Positions 38,393 to 48,612 of a DNA stretch of 64,000 nt are shown in pieces. A program made the position numbers and the translations under genes. Each line of letters opens with the position of its first letter. Within the stretch, counting starts at the first letter, position 1. This stretch comes from Chryseobacterium sp. 18061 (GTDB lineage: Bacteria; Pseudomonadota; Gammaproteobacteria; Enterobacterales; Enterobacteriaceae). The stretch spans positions 434,001 to 498,000 of the forward strand of contig CACSKA010000001.1 of the NCBI GenBank assembly GCA_902706205.1, written 5' to 3'. Under the pieces are notes generated by a model. The model was not told the origin of the DNA, searched no databases, and worked only from the letters and a program-made list of their open reading frames with translations.

Positions 38393-39859
38393 TTAAAGAT
38401 TCAGGGTAGATATGATTGCCTGACGTGCGCCTTCGGTTGTTAGTCGGTGCCATGCCTGCTGAATTTGACTTACGAACGCCGTATTTTGCGGCAGGTCGGT
38501 GCCGAAAATTTCGCTCAGTGTGAGCAGGGCGGTCACGCGATCATTTTCATTGCTACTGGCAACGATAGACTGAATTTTTTCGACCAGCGGGTCACGAACA
38601 TCAATGGCATTCCCGCGCTCATCTGTTCCACTGACGTAGCGCATCCAGCCTGCCACGCCGAGCGCCAGCAGTGGCCAGTCACTTTCACGTTGCAGGTGTA
38701 GGCGGATGCCTTCCAGCATGCGCTGCGGCAATTTCTGGCTGCCATCCATCGCGATTTGCCAGGTGCGGTGTTTTAACGCCGGGTTGGTGAAGCGGTCGAT
38801 CAGGCTGTTGGCGTAATCCTGCAAGTCCACGCCGACAATGCGCAGCGTAGGTGCCTGTTCCTGCATCATCAAACGCAGTGCCGCACGGCGAAAATCAGCG
38901 TCCTGTATACAATCGCTGATGTGCTCGTAGCCTGCCAGATAGCCGAGGTAGGCGAGGAAAGAGTGGCTGCCGTTCAGCATCCGCAGTTTCATCTGTTCCC
39001 ACGGCAGCACGTCATTCACAAGCTGCACGCCCGCAATTTCCCAATCAGGACGTCCCGCGACAAAATGGTCTTCTACCACCCACTGGATGAAGGGTTCAGA
39101 ACTGATGGCACACGGATCGTTAACCCCAATCGCCGCTTCAATTTCTGCCAACGACTCTTCCGTCGCCGCCGGAACGATGCGATCGACCATGGTACCCGGG
39201 AAGCTAACGTGTTCAGCTATCCACTGCGCCAGCTCTGGTGAGCGCTTGTTGGCCATGCCCAGCACCGCGTTTTTTACCACGTGACCGTTGTCCGGAATAT
39301 TATCGCAGGAGAGCACGGTGAACGGCGCCAGCCCGCGCTCGCGGCGACGGTGCAGGGCTTCGACCAGAATGCCCGGAGCGGAATGTGGTTCAGACGGATT
39401 CTCCAGATCGTGAATGATCCGCGGTTGCGCCACGTCCAGACGACCGGTGGCCGGGTCGATGCAGTAGCCTTTTTCGGTAATAGTCAGGGAAACAATCGCC
39501 ACCTGCGGTTCACAGAATTTCTCAATGATCGCTGCCAGAGAATCGAGTTTTGCGTTCAGGCATTCATTCACCGCGCCGATAACGATCGGCTGATTACCGT
39601 CCTCACCTTTCTCCAGCACGGTATAAAGATGGTCCTGGGCGCGCAACTGGCTCATAAGCACATCGCCGCTGAACAAGCTTATCTCACACAATCCCCAGTC
39701 ACCGCCTTGGGCGTTCAGCACCCGGTCTGTTAGTAGCGCCTGGTGAGCGCGATGAAATGCGCCAAAGCCGAAGTGGACAATCCGCGAGCGGAGTTGTTGC
39801 CGGTCATACTGAGGCAACTGCACGTTATCGGGCAGCGTGGCGGTGGCGATCGTCTTCAT
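38393..39859 (-). CDS. yeiQ: Mannitol dehydrogenase family oxidoreductase YeiQ (fructuronate reductase-like)
   Basis: A 488-residue polyol-specific long-chain dehydrogenase. The N-terminal Rossmann segment reads RIVHFGFGAFHRAHQAL; catalytic-region landmarks are VVKNAVLGMA (Lys), MLNGSHSFLAYLGYL and PALKHRTWQIAMDGSQKLPQ. It is closer to YeiQ than to UxuB by memory, and the position fits YeiQ. In K-12 YeiQ stands alone; here the divergent neighbour is a mannonate dehydratase, so a fructuronate reductase role (fructuronate + NADH to mannonate) is likely. That role is inference. Confidence 0.92.
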   Translation of the reverse strand: MKTIATATLPDNVQLPQYDRQQLRSRIVHFGFGAFHRAHQALLTDRVLNAQGGDWGLCEISLFSGDVLMSQLRAQDHLYTVLEKGEDGNQPIVIGAVNECLNAKLDSLAAIIEKFCEPQVAIVSLTITEKGYCIDPATGRLDVAQPRIIHDLENPSEPHSAPGILVEALHRRRERGLAPFTVLSCDNIPDNGHVVKNAVLGMANKRSPELAQWIAEHVSFPGTMVDRIVPAATEESLAEIEAAIGVNDPCAISSEPFIQWVVEDHFVAGRPDWEIAGVQLVNDVLPWEQMKLRMLNGSHSFLAYLGYLAGYEHISDCIQDADFRRAALRLMMQEQAPTLRIVGVDLQDYANSLIDRFTNPALKHRTWQIAMDGSQKLPQRMLEGIRLHLQRESDWPLLALGVAGWMRYVSGTDERGNAIDVRDPLVEKIQSIVASSNENDRVTALLTLSEIFGTDLPQNTAFVSQIQQAWHRLTTEGARQAIISTLNL

Positions 39860-39918
39860 TGTATAAACACCTGCTTAACCATTAATTAACAACGGCCAGT
39901 GTAAAGTTATATGACAGC

Positions 39919-40052
39919 AAATTGAATTGGTGTGCCGTATTTATCCGGGGAATGTGAGCTGGATCAATCAATGTCGGGGCGGAAATTGACCCTTTCAAAG
40001 AAACATGTATGGTAGTCGTCATCTGCGTCACTAATATTGGTATAACAACTTA
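39919..40052. promoter_or_regulatory. Shared yeiQ-uxuA control region with UxuR/ExuR-like operators
   Basis: Two GntR-type half or full sites lie between the divergent genes: ATTGGTATAACAA near 40036-40048 and AATTGGTGTGCC near 39924-39936. The UxuR/ExuR consensus is AAATTGGTATACCAATTT, so the first keeps TTGGTATA and an imperfect palindrome. The distances suit repression of both promoters. Confidence 0.4.
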
Positions 40053-40065
40053 AGAGGGTGAAACA

Positions 40066-41256
40066 ATGGAACAAACCTGGCGTTGGTATGGACCGAATGA
40101 TCCGGTTTCTCTTGATGATGTGCGCCAGGCTGGCGCCACCGGCGTTGTAACCGCACTGCACCATATTCCAAACGGTCAGGTCTGGCCGGTTGATGAAATT
40201 AAAGCGCGTCAGGCGCTGCTAGCCGAAAAAGGGCTGACCTGGTCCGTTGTGGAAAGTATTCCGGTTCACGAAGACATTAAAACCCAGTCCGGTGAATGCA
40301 AAACCTGGATTGCGAACTACCAGCAGAGCATCCGTAACCTCGCGGCCTGCGGCATTGATACTGTTTGCTACAACTTCATGCCGATTCTCGACTGGACCCG
40401 TACCGATCTCGAATACACCCTGCCGGACGGTTCGAAGGCGCTTCGTTTCGACCAGATCGCCTTTGCGGCATTCGAGCTGCACATCCTCAAGCGCCCTGGC
40501 GCAGAAGCGGATTACAGCGCGGAAGAGCAGCTGCAGGCGAAAGACTATTTCCATGCGATGAGCGCGGCAGAAGTCGAAAAATTGACGCGTAATATCATTG
40601 CTGGCCTGCCGGGCGCGGAAGAGGGTTACACCCTGGACCAGTTCCGCAACCGTCTGTCTGAGTACGATCACATCAGCAAAGACAACCTGCGTGAAAACAT
40701 GGCGGTGTTCCTGCGCGCTATCGTTCCCGTGGCAGAAGAAGCAGGCGTGCGCCTGGCAGTACATCCGGACGATCCACCACGTCCAATTCTCGGCCTGCCG
40801 CGTATCGTTTCGACCATCGAAGATATGCAGTGGTTGAAAGAGACCGTCGACAGTATTTATAACGGTTTCACCATGTGTACCGGTTCGTATGGCGTGCGCG
40901 CCGACAACGACCTGGTCAAAATGATTGAAATCTTCGGTGACCGCATTCACTTCACCCATCTGCGTGCGACATGTCGTGAAAGCAATCCGAAAACCTTCCA
41001 TGAGGGTTCGCATCTGAACGGTGATGTGAATATGGTGGCGGTGGTTGACGCTATTCTGTCTGAAGAGTTACGCCGAAAGAAAGCGGGCGACGTGCGTCCG
41101 ATCCCGTTCCGTCCGGACCACGGGCATCAGATGCTGGACGATCTGAAGAAGAAAACCAATCCGGGTTATTCGGCAATTGGCCGCCTGAAAGGGATGGCTG
41201 AAGTGCGTGGCGTAGAGCTGACGCTGAAAATGACCAAATATCCAGAACTGCTGTAA
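40066..41256 (+). CDS. uxuA: Mannonate dehydratase UxuA
   Basis: UxuA dehydrates D-mannonate to 2-keto-3-deoxygluconate in glucuronate breakdown, using Fe2+/Mn2+. The 396-residue protein (394 in K-12) begins [16 protein letters not shown] and shows [57 protein letters not shown] and [11 protein letters not shown], with metal-binding Cys/His residues in the usual places. GAGGG precedes the ATG. In K-12 uxuA lies beside uxuB far away, so this copy is extra to the local backbone. Confidence 0.93.
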   Translation: MEQTWRWYGPNDPVSLDDVRQAGATGVVTALHHIPNGQVWPVDEIKARQALLAEKGLTWSVVESIPVHEDIKTQSGECKTWIANYQQSIRNLAACGIDTVCYNFMPILDWTRTDLEYTLPDGSKALRFDQIAFAAFELHILKRPGAEADYSAEEQLQAKDYFHAMSAAEVEKLTRNIIAGLPGAEEGYTLDQFRNRLSEYDHISKDNLRENMAVFLRAIVPVAEEAGVRLAVHPDDPPRPILGLPRIVSTIEDMQWLKETVDSIYNGFTMCTGSYGVRADNDLVKMIEIFGDRIHFTHLRATCRESNPKTFHEGSHLNGDVNMVAVVDAILSEELRRKKAGDVRPIPFRPDHGHQMLDDLKKKTNPGYSAIGRLKGMAEVRGVELTLKMTKYPELL

Positions 41257-41282
41257 TCGCGACTGACGCGCGAAGAAGCATA

Positions 41283-41313
41283 AAAAAGGCCGCTCAGTTG
41301 AGCGGCCTTTTTC
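41283..41313 (+). terminator. Terminator after uxuA
   Basis: GGCCGCTCA and TGAGCGGCC form a 9-bp stem with a 2-nt core loop, between an A-run and TTTTT; convergent efpL ends 27 bp beyond. Confidence 0.9.
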
Positions 41314-41340
41314 GTTCCGGCTGACATGTCTTATAAAGAA

Positions 41341-41913
41341 TTAATCAGCGCGGCCCATATAGCGGCATTCTTCGATATGAATGCGGATTTTCTCGCCGGT
41401 AGTCAGGTATTCAGGCACCTGAATAACCAGGCCGGTGATCAGCGTCGCGGGTTTTGTACGGGAGCTGGCGGATGCACCTTTGATGCCCGGTGCGGTTTCC
41501 ACAATTTCCAGATCAACGGTCTGCGGCAGCTCAAGGCCAAGCAGCTGGCTATCCCACAGCAGGACTTGCATGTCCGGCATTCCAGCCTCTGGAATAAACT
41601 GAACCTCTTCTTCAATCTGATCTTTGTTGAAGGTGTACGGCGTGTAGTCTTCTTTATCCATGAACACGTATTCGTTGCCGTCGATGTAAGAGAAGTCAAC
41701 GAAACGGCGAGTCAGGGTCACGGTATCGACAATATCGTCGCCTTTAAAACGCTCTTCAACCTTGGTGCCGGTACGCACATCGGCAAAGCGCATTTTGTAT
41801 AGCGTTGCTGCGCCACGGGCGCTCGGTGACTGAATATCAATATTTTTTACAATCAGCAGTTTGCCGTTGTAATTCAGCACCATACCTTTTTTGATTTCAT
41901 TCGCTCTTGGCAT
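41341..41913 (-). CDS. efpL: Elongation factor P-like protein EfpL (YeiP)
   Basis: EfpL is an EF-P paralogue that relieves ribosome stalling at proline-rich and other difficult motifs. The 190-residue length equals K-12 YeiP. It has a KOW-like N-domain and two OB domains. The tip loop reads SPSARGAAT with Arg33 in place of the modifiable lysine of EF-P, the hallmark of this subfamily, so it is not expected to need EpmA/B modification. It is divergent from yeiW. Confidence 0.96.
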   Translation of the reverse strand: MPRANEIKKGMVLNYNGKLLIVKNIDIQSPSARGAATLYKMRFADVRTGTKVEERFKGDDIVDTVTLTRRFVDFSYIDGNEYVFMDKEDYTPYTFNKDQIEEEVQFIPEAGMPDMQVLLWDSQLLGLELPQTVDLEIVETAPGIKGASASSRTKPATLITGLVIQVPEYLTTGEKIRIHIEECRYMGRAD

Positions 41914-42047
41914 TGCAATAATCCTGTTTCAGGGAAGTCTAAAATATCGCGTAAAAGTACTCGTGCCGCGGCTTTCAGACAAGTGGAATTCGCTGGTTTT
42001 GTGAAAAGGTGATAAGGTGCGTTTCCAGATAAATGAGAGAGTGAAAG

Positions 42048-42302
42048 ATGGATTGCCGACCGGACTGTGGCGCGTGTTGTACCGCGCCTTCGATTTCCAG
42101 CCCAATCCCGGGAATGCCACACGGCAAGCCTGCTAACACGCCCTGTATTCAGTTAGATGAGTGGCAGCGCTGCAAAATCTTTGGCTCGCCGCTGCGTCCG
42201 AAAGTGTGCGCCGGGCTAAAGCCTTCCGCAGAAATGTGTGGTGCAACGTCACAGCAGGCGATGACGTTTCTTATTCATCTGGAAGCGTTAACCGCGCCCT
42301 AA
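42048..42302 (+). CDS. yeiW: Cysteine-rich UPF0153 protein YeiW
   Basis: An 84-residue protein with the YkgJ/UPF0153 cysteine pattern: [15 protein letters not shown] at the start, then PCIQLD, RCKIFG and VCAGLKPS. The eight cysteines probably bind zinc or an iron-sulfur cluster; the role is unknown. It is divergent from efpL and its stop overlaps the end of convergent setB by 4 bp. Confidence 0.92.
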   Translation: MDCRPDCGACCTAPSISSPIPGMPHGKPANTPCIQLDEWQRCKIFGSPLRPKVCAGLKPSAEMCGATSQQAMTFLIHLEALTAP

Positions 42303-43480
42303 ACGTCTTTGATGCGCCATAAGCCGAAGGTGGTGATGATGCACATCCCTAGCGCAATCCAGAACACCGCATGATAGCTCCAGATTTCAGCCACTATGCC
42401 CGCCATTGAGCCGGCAATAATCCAGCCGACGCGCGTGGTATTGCTGTACAGCGTCGTCGCCGCACCAGCCTGACCGGGCATCAAATCCTGAAAATAGAGC
42501 ATGCCAATCCCTGCGAGAATACCGATAAAAATGGCGTTCAGCAGTTGCATCGCCAGCAGCAGTCCAGGGGAGTGAACGGTCAGCATCCCGATGTAGAAAA
42601 ATATCCCCGCCACTACCGCTACGCGCATCAGAAAACGCTTACCGAATCGTTTGGCGTAATAGCCCGCAATCAACATCGTCGGGATTTCCAGCCCGGCGGC
42701 AGTGCCCATCATCAGCCCGGCGAGTTTCTCCGGCAGATGCAGTTCATCAATAATGAACAGCGGCATATTAATGATGTACAGGCTGTTAGTGCCCCACATC
42801 ATTGTACAGATGACGAACAGCAGCAGGGCGTCTCGGCGGTTGGTGCGCGGCGCTTCAATGCGCGTGCCCGCGGCCGGGCGCACTTTGCGCATGCTGGGCA
42901 ACAGCATCCAGACAACCGCACCACAAATCACATAAGCCACTGCAGCGGACAAGTACATGGTGGTAAAACCAAAACCCATCGCCAGTGCATAGGCCACGGG
43001 AGGGCCAATCACCCACGCCAGTGAAACCTGCGCCCGGAGAATAGAGCTGAACATCACCGCCTCTCGGCCGGTTTTATCGGCGTGTTCACGCGCAAGGGCA
43101 AACATCTGCGGGTTGGACGTCGAGCCGAAGCTGCTAAGGAATACGCCAACAAACAGCAGAATGAAGTAGTTGCGATTCCATGCGAACAGCACACAGGCCA
43201 TCATCCCGAGCAAACAGCAAAAGACAATCAGTGACTTACGATCGCCCTGACGGTCCGAACGACCGGCGAGAAATTGACTCACCAGGATGCCAATCACCGC
43301 ACTGCCGGTAAAGAAAAAACCGACCATCGCCGGGCGGACGTGGACTTCATTGGTCAGAAACAGGCTCAGGGTTGGCGTCTGCAGTGCGCCAGCAATGCCC
43401 GTCAGAAACGCGACCAGAAGGAAGGCGGATGAAGTCAGATCAAATCCCCGGCGCGGGGTAGCAACGGTCGTATTAGACAT
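42299..43480 (-). CDS. setB: Sugar efflux MFS transporter SetB
   Basis: SetB exports lactose and glucose in K-12 and has been linked to chromosome segregation. The 393-residue protein has 12 helices and the SET-family motif [16 protein letters not shown] after helix 2, plus [20 protein letters not shown] and [20 protein letters not shown]. It lies between yeiW and the fru operon, as in K-12, and is divergent from fruB. Confidence 0.94.
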   Translation of the reverse strand: MSNTTVATPRRGFDLTSSAFLLVAFLTGIAGALQTPTLSLFLTNEVHVRPAMVGFFFTGSAVIGILVSQFLAGRSDRQGDRKSLIVFCCLLGMMACVLFAWNRNYFILLFVGVFLSSFGSTSNPQMFALAREHADKTGREAVMFSSILRAQVSLAWVIGPPVAYALAMGFGFTTMYLSAAVAYVICGAVVWMLLPSMRKVRPAAGTRIEAPRTNRRDALLLFVICTMMWGTNSLYIINMPLFIIDELHLPEKLAGLMMGTAAGLEIPTMLIAGYYAKRFGKRFLMRVAVVAGIFFYIGMLTVHSPGLLLAMQLLNAIFIGILAGIGMLYFQDLMPGQAGAATTLYSNTTRVGWIIAGSMAGIVAEIWSYHAVFWIALGMCIITTFGLWRIKDV

Positions 43481-43749
43481 TTTGGGTTATCAAAAAACAG
43501 GAAGAGACCGAAGTTTACGCTGGCTGTCAGAAAATAAACAGTGGGTGCGTCAACGAATGCACAAAAAATCAAAATGGCATTTCATAATGAGAATCGCTCT
43601 TGGCTGACGCTGCTGAACGCAATAGCTGACGAAGCGGGATAGCTTCAGCAAATGTGGCGAGAATGATAACAAAATGTGCAGTAGCTCTAAATTCCGACAT
43701 CCAGAAATAAACTTTCCTTGCGCATTGTACAAGTCTGACACAGACTCAT

Positions 43750-43761
43750 TGAAACGTTTCA
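43750..43761 (+). promoter_or_regulatory. Cra (FruR) operator 1 of fruBKA
   Basis: TGAAACGTTTCA is a perfect palindrome matching the Cra consensus TGAAACGTTTCA, about 90 bp before fruB. Confidence 0.9.
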
Positions 43762-43816
43762 GCGTCATCTTTTCATCTTACCAGAAGCAAGGTGATGTAT
43801 TTTTTCTCAAGTTAGC

Positions 43817-43828
43817 TGAAACGATTCA
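43817..43828 (+). promoter_or_regulatory. Cra (FruR) operator 2 of fruBKA
   Basis: TGAAACGATTCA differs from the Cra consensus by one base and lies 22 bp before the fruB ATG. Two sites in this arrangement are known for the K-12 fru operon; Cra represses it until fructose 1-phosphate appears. Confidence 0.88.
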
Positions 43829-43849
43829 ATTCAGCGAGAGAGGAGAACC

Positions 43850-44980
43850 ATGTTCCAGTTATCAGCTCAGGATATTCATCCCGGTCAGCAGGCCGGTAAT
43901 AAAGAAGAGGCGATTCGCCAGATAGCGTCAGCTCTGGTCAGCGCCGGTAACGTTGCGAACGGTTACGTCGATGGAATGCTGGCTCGCGAGCAGCAGACCT
44001 CAACGTTTCTTGGCAACGGTATCGCCATCCCTCATGGCACCACCGACACCCGCGATCAGGTACTGAAAACCGGCGTTCAGGTTTATCAGTTCCCACAGGG
44101 CATTACCTGGGGCGAAGGGCAGACCGCGTATGTCGCGATCGGCATTGCCGCCAGCTCCGACGAACACCTCGGCCTACTGCGTCAGCTGACGCACGTGCTG
44201 AGCGATGATGACGTGGCTGAACAGCTGAAAACCGCGACCACTGCGGAAGAGCTGCGTGCGCTACTGATGGGCGAAAAACAGAGTGATGTGCTGAAACTCG
44301 ATAATGACACCCTCACGCTGGACGTCGATGCGAGCAGCCTGGTGACATTGCAGGCGCTGAATGCTGCGCGTCTGAAAGAAGCGGGTGCCGCTGATGCCGG
44401 GTTTATCGCACATGTCATTAATGACCAGCCGCTGAATCTGGGGCAGGGCATCTGGCTGAACGACAGTGCTGAAGGCAACCTGAAAAGCGCCGTTGCGGTG
44501 AGCCGGGCTAAAGCGCCGTTTACCGTTGATGGGCACTCTGCCGCGCTGCTGGTGACCGTTGCTATGGCCGATGAACAGCCAACTGCGGTGTTGAGTCGTC
44601 TGAGCGCATTGCTGCTCGACAACAAAGCTGAACGCCTGCTGAACGCCGATGCCGCAACGCTGTTAGCGCTGCTGACCAGCGACGATTCTCCGGCAGAAGA
44701 TGTACTGAGTGCGGAATTTGTTGTCCGCAATGAACACGGACTCCACGCGCGTCCAGGAACCATGTTGGTGAACACTATCAAACAATTTAGCAGTGACATT
44801 ACCGTCACCAATCTCGACGGCAGCGGAAAACCGGCTAACGGTCGCAGCCTGATGAAAGTCGTGGCGCTTGGCGTGAAAAAAGGCCATCGCCTGCGCTTTA
44901 CCGCCCAGGGTGATGATGCGCAGGTGGCACTGAATGCCATTGGCGAAGCCATCGCTTCCGGTCTTGGGGAGGGCGCGTAA
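43850..44980 (+). CDS. fruB: Fructose PTS diphosphoryl transfer protein FruB (EIIA-M-FPr)
   Basis: FruB passes phosphate from EI to FruA during fructose uptake, using its own HPr-like domain. The 376-residue protein has EIIA-Fru (about 1-142) with the phospho-His62 in IAIPHGTTD, a central linker domain, and a C-terminal FPr domain (about 286-376) with phospho-His in [17 protein letters not shown] precedes the ATG. Its stop overlaps the fruK start by one base (TAATG). Confidence 0.97.
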   Translation: MFQLSAQDIHPGQQAGNKEEAIRQIASALVSAGNVANGYVDGMLAREQQTSTFLGNGIAIPHGTTDTRDQVLKTGVQVYQFPQGITWGEGQTAYVAIGIAASSDEHLGLLRQLTHVLSDDDVAEQLKTATTAEELRALLMGEKQSDVLKLDNDTLTLDVDASSLVTLQALNAARLKEAGAADAGFIAHVINDQPLNLGQGIWLNDSAEGNLKSAVAVSRAKAPFTVDGHSAALLVTVAMADEQPTAVLSRLSALLLDNKAERLLNADAATLLALLTSDDSPAEDVLSAEFVVRNEHGLHARPGTMLVNTIKQFSSDITVTNLDGSGKPANGRSLMKVVALGVKKGHRLRFTAQGDDAQVALNAIGEAIASGLGEGA

Positions 44981-45918
44981 TGAGCAGACGTGTTGCCACA
45001 ATCACCCTCAATCCGGCCTACGATCTCGTAGGGTTTACCCCGGAAGTTGAACGCGGCGAAGTGAACCTGGTGCGCACCACCGGTCTGCATGCGGCGGGTA
45101 AGGGCATTAACGTTGCGAAGGTCCTGAAAGATCTCGGCATTGATGTGACCGTCGGCGGTTTCCTGGGTAAAGACAACCAGGATGGCTTCCAGCAGCTGTT
45201 CAGCGAACTCGGTATCGCCAACCGCTTCCAGGTGGTTCAGGGCCGTACCCGTATTAACGTTAAACTGACAGAAAAAGACGGGGAAGTGACCGACTTTAAC
45301 TTCTCCGGTTTCGACGTCACGGCAGGCGACTGGGAACGTTTCGTGAATGATTCCCTGAGCTGGCTGGGTCAGTTCGACATGGTGTGCGTCAGCGGCAGTC
45401 TGCCTGCGGGTGTTAGCCCGGAAGCCTTCACTGACTGGATGACGCGCCTGCGCAGCCAGTGTCCGTGTATCATTTTCGACAGCAGTCGTGAAGCGCTGGT
45501 GGCCGGTCTGAAAGCCGCACCGTGGCTGGTTAAACCAAACCGTCGCGAGCTGGAAATCTGGGCCGGTCGCAAACTGCCAGAAATGAAAGACGTGATTGAA
45601 GCTGCGCACGCACTGCGCGAGCAGGGCATTGCTCATGTGGTGATTTCATTGGGTGCTGAAGGCGCGCTGTGGGTCAACGCATCCGGTGAGTGGATTGCAA
45701 AACCGCCGTCCGTAGAGGTGGTGAGCACCGTTGGTGCCGGGGATTCGATGGTGGGTGGCCTGATTTACGGCCTTCTGATGCGCGAATCCAGTGAACATAC
45801 GTTACGCCTGGCGACAGCCGTTGCTGCACTGGCCGTCAGCCAGAGTAACGTAGGGATTACCGATCGTACCCAGTTGGCCGCGATGATGGCGCGCGTTGAC
45901 TTACAACCCTTCAATTGA
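44980..45918 (+). CDS. fruK: 1-phosphofructokinase FruK
   Basis: FruK phosphorylates fructose 1-phosphate to fructose 1,6-bisphosphate with ATP. The 312-residue protein (K-12 length) is a PfkB-family kinase: LNPAYDLVGF at the start, the sugar site HAAGKGINVAKVL, VSGSLPAGVSPEAF, and the second signature VVSTVGAGDSMVGG with the catalytic Asp. It is translationally coupled to fruB. Confidence 0.97.
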   Translation: MSRRVATITLNPAYDLVGFTPEVERGEVNLVRTTGLHAAGKGINVAKVLKDLGIDVTVGGFLGKDNQDGFQQLFSELGIANRFQVVQGRTRINVKLTEKDGEVTDFNFSGFDVTAGDWERFVNDSLSWLGQFDMVCVSGSLPAGVSPEAFTDWMTRLRSQCPCIIFDSSREALVAGLKAAPWLVKPNRRELEIWAGRKLPEMKDVIEAAHALREQGIAHVVISLGAEGALWVNASGEWIAKPPSVEVVSTVGAGDSMVGGLIYGLLMRESSEHTLRLATAVAALAVSQSNVGITDRTQLAAMMARVDLQPFN

Positions 45919-45934
45919 CAGCAGGAGAGGCATA

Positions 45935-47620
45935 ATGAAAACGCTGCTGATTATCGATTCCGGACTCGGACAGGCGCGCGCCTATATGGCGAAAACCCTT
46001 CTGAGTGCGGCGGCCCAAAAAGCCCATTTAGACATTATCGACAACCCGAATGACGCTGAGCTGGCGATTGTGCTGGGTTCTGCATTGCCAGCGGACAGCG
46101 CGCTGAACGGTAAACAGGTTTACCTCGGCGATGTGAATCGCGCGGTGGCACACCCAGAGCTGTTCCTGAGCGAGGCTAAATCTCATGCAGCGCCATACGT
46201 GACGCCTGCGGCGATTGCGCCAGTGGCGAAAAATGGCGCCAAACGCATTGTGGCCGTCACGGCTTGCCCGACCGGTGTGGCACACACCTTTATGGCGGCA
46301 GAAGCCATTGAAACTGAAGCCAAAAAACGCGGCTGGTGGGTGAAAGTTGAAACCCGCGGATCCGTTGGGGCGGGCAATGCAATTACTCCGGAAGAAGTGG
46401 CGGAAGCCGACTTGGTTATCGTCGCGGCAGATATCGAAGTGGACCTGGCGAAATTTGCCGGCAAACCGATGTATCGGACTTCAACCGGCCTGGCGCTGAA
46501 GAAAACGGCTCAGGAACTGGATAAAGCGGTGGTTGAAGCCGAACCGTATCTGCCGAATGGCAACGTGCAGTCGGCACAGGAAGGTAAGAAGAAAGGCGGC
46601 GGGGCGTACAGCCATCTGCTGACCGGCGTATCTTACATGCTGCCAATGGTGGTCGCGGGCGGTCTGTGTATCGCGCTTTCCTTCGCGTTCGGCATTACCG
46701 CGTTCAAAGAAGAGGGCACGCTGGCTGCGGCGCTGATGCAAATCGGCGGCGGTTCAGCCTTCGCGCTGATGGTTCCGGTGTTAGCGGGTTATATCGCCTT
46801 CTCCATCGCGGACCGTCCGGGCCTGACCCCAGGTCTTATCGGCGGTATGTTGGCAGTCAGCACCGGGGCGGGCTTTATCGGCGGTATCATCGCTGGTTTC
46901 CTTGCCGGTTACGTCGCGAAAATGATCAGCACCAAAGTGAAGCTTCCACCTAGCATGGAAGCGCTGAAACCGATTCTGATAATCCCGCTGTTTTCCAGCC
47001 TGATTGTTGGTCTGGCGATGATTTACCTGATTGGTAAACCGGTTTCTGGCATCCTCGCGGGTCTGACGCACTGGCTGCAAACCATGGGTACGGCGAACGC
47101 GGTTCTGCTCGGCGCAATCCTGGGTGCGATGATGTGTACCGATATGGGTGGCCCGGTGAACAAAGCGGCATACGCGTTTGGCGTCGGGCTGCTGAGTACG
47201 CAAACTTATGCGCCGATGGCGGCGATTATGGCGGCAGGTATGGTGCCACCGCTGGCGCTTGGTCTGGCAACGATTGTGGCACGTCGTAAGTTCGATAAAG
47301 CGCAGCAGGAAGGGGGCAAAGCCGCTCTGGTGCTCGGTCTGTGCTTCATTACCGAAGGTGCGATTCCGTTTGCTGCCCGTGACCCGATGCGCGTTCTGCC
47401 TTGCTGTATCGTCGGAGGCGCGGTAACCGGCGCAATGTCGATGGCGGTCGGTGCGAAGCTGATGGCCCCGCACGGCGGTCTGTTTGTCCTGCTCATCCCA
47501 GGCGCAATCACCCCGGTTCTGGGTTACCTGATGGCGATTGTTGTCGGTACGCTGGTTGCGGGTCTCTCTTACGCGGTGCTGAAACGCCCGGAAGCAGAGA
47601 CGGTGGCGAAAGCAGCATAA
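45935..47620 (+). CDS. fruA: Fructose PTS enzyme IIB'BC FruA
   Basis: FruA imports fructose and phosphorylates it at C1. The 561-residue protein (K-12: 563) has a degenerate IIB' domain (about 1-90), a IIB domain with phospho-Cys in TACPTGVAHTFMAAEA (about 110), and a IIC domain of about ten helices (about 225-555) with LTGVSYMLPMVVAGGLCIAL and DMGGPVNKAAYAFG. The start follows AGGAGAGG, 16 bp after fruK; the frame continues upstream into fruK without support. Confidence 0.96.
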   Translation: MKTLLIIDSGLGQARAYMAKTLLSAAAQKAHLDIIDNPNDAELAIVLGSALPADSALNGKQVYLGDVNRAVAHPELFLSEAKSHAAPYVTPAAIAPVAKNGAKRIVAVTACPTGVAHTFMAAEAIETEAKKRGWWVKVETRGSVGAGNAITPEEVAEADLVIVAADIEVDLAKFAGKPMYRTSTGLALKKTAQELDKAVVEAEPYLPNGNVQSAQEGKKKGGGAYSHLLTGVSYMLPMVVAGGLCIALSFAFGITAFKEEGTLAAALMQIGGGSAFALMVPVLAGYIAFSIADRPGLTPGLIGGMLAVSTGAGFIGGIIAGFLAGYVAKMISTKVKLPPSMEALKPILIIPLFSSLIVGLAMIYLIGKPVSGILAGLTHWLQTMGTANAVLLGAILGAMMCTDMGGPVNKAAYAFGVGLLSTQTYAPMAAIMAAGMVPPLALGLATIVARRKFDKAQQEGGKAALVLGLCFITEGAIPFAARDPMRVLPCCIVGGAVTGAMSMAVGAKLMAPHGGLFVLLIPGAITPVLGYLMAIVVGTLVAGLSYAVLKRPEAETVAKAA

Positions 47621-47639
47621 TCGCTGTTCGTTAAAGGAG

Positions 47640-47666
47640 AAGGGCCGACATTGTCGGCCCTTCTTG
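47640..47666. terminator. Terminator between fruA and nfo
   Basis: GGGCCGA and TCGGCCC flank a 5-nt loop, followed by TTCTTGCG. It can end fruBKA; the T-tail is imperfect. Confidence 0.7.
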
Positions 47667-47670
47667 CGTT

Positions 47671-48528
47671 TTACGCCGCAGCAACTTCATTCTGCTGCGC
47701 TTTCAGCCATGCGATTTCCTCGGCCCAGATATCCGGATTAACGGTTTCCAACACCATCGGGATGCCATCGAAACGGTTGTCCTGCATGATCCAGCGAAAC
47801 GCATCGTGGCCAATATTGCCTTCACCGAGGCTGTGATGGCGGTCAACGCGGCTGCCGAAAGCGCTCTTGGCGTCATTCAGATGCATTCCGCGAAGGTATT
47901 TAAAACCAACGATACGTTCGAATTCTGCGAAGGTTTTTTCACACTCTTCAGCGCTGCGTAAGTCGTAGCCTGCGGCGAATGCGTGGCAGGTATCGATGCA
48001 CACGCCGACGCGAGATTTATCTTCCACGCCGTCGATGATGGCCGCCAGGTGTTCGAACTCAAAGCCCAGATTGCTGCCCTGACCAGCGGTATTTTCGATA
48101 ACCGCAGTGACGCCTTCGGTTTGCGCGAGTGCCATATTAATGGACTCGGCAATGCGCGCCAGACAGTCATCGACCGGGATTTGCATCAGGTGACTTCCCG
48201 GGTGGAAGTTCAGCAACGTCAGCCCTAACTGCTGGCAGCGGGTGAGCTCATCGACAAAGGCTTCACGGGATTTTTCCAGCGCATCGGTAACGGGATGGCC
48301 AAGGTTAATCAGGTAGCTATCGTGCGGCAGGATTTGCGCAGGAGAGAAATGGTATTTTTCGCAGGCGGCTTTGAAATCGTCGATGACGTCGCTGGTCAGC
48401 GGGGCCGCGCGCCACTGGCGCTGGTTCTTGGTGAACAGGGCGAATGCAGTAGCTTCAAGTTCCGCAGCGCGGATCGCGGCATTGGCGACACCGCCGGAGG
48501 CGCTGACATGTGCTCCGATGTATTTCAT
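47671..48528 (-). CDS. nfo: Endonuclease IV
   Basis: Nfo is an AP endonuclease and 3'-repair diesterase in base-excision repair, with three metal ions, induced by SoxRS. The 285 residues match K-12. Metal-site segments: [68 protein letters not shown] and [10 protein letters not shown] could not identify a SoxS box with certainty upstream. Confidence 0.96.
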   Translation of the reverse strand: MKYIGAHVSASGGVANAAIRAAELEATAFALFTKNQRQWRAAPLTSDVIDDFKAACEKYHFSPAQILPHDSYLINLGHPVTDALEKSREAFVDELTRCQQLGLTLLNFHPGSHLMQIPVDDCLARIAESINMALAQTEGVTAVIENTAGQGSNLGFEFEHLAAIIDGVEDKSRVGVCIDTCHAFAAGYDLRSAEECEKTFAEFERIVGFKYLRGMHLNDAKSAFGSRVDRHHSLGEGNIGHDAFRWIMQDNRFDGIPMVLETVNPDIWAEEIAWLKAQQNEVAAA

Positions 48529-48612
48529 AAAAAACTCCTGTTAAACCCGCCGAAAAGGAAATGCATAGCAAAGGCTAATCATAGCGGGTTAACAGGAGAG
48601 TGATACAGTGCT

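Noticed and set aside
44182..45636. 484-codon open frame on the minus strand across fruB and fruK
   Set aside because: It lies opposite two unmistakable genes, has no family resemblance or ribosome site, and reflects the codon bias of the fru genes.
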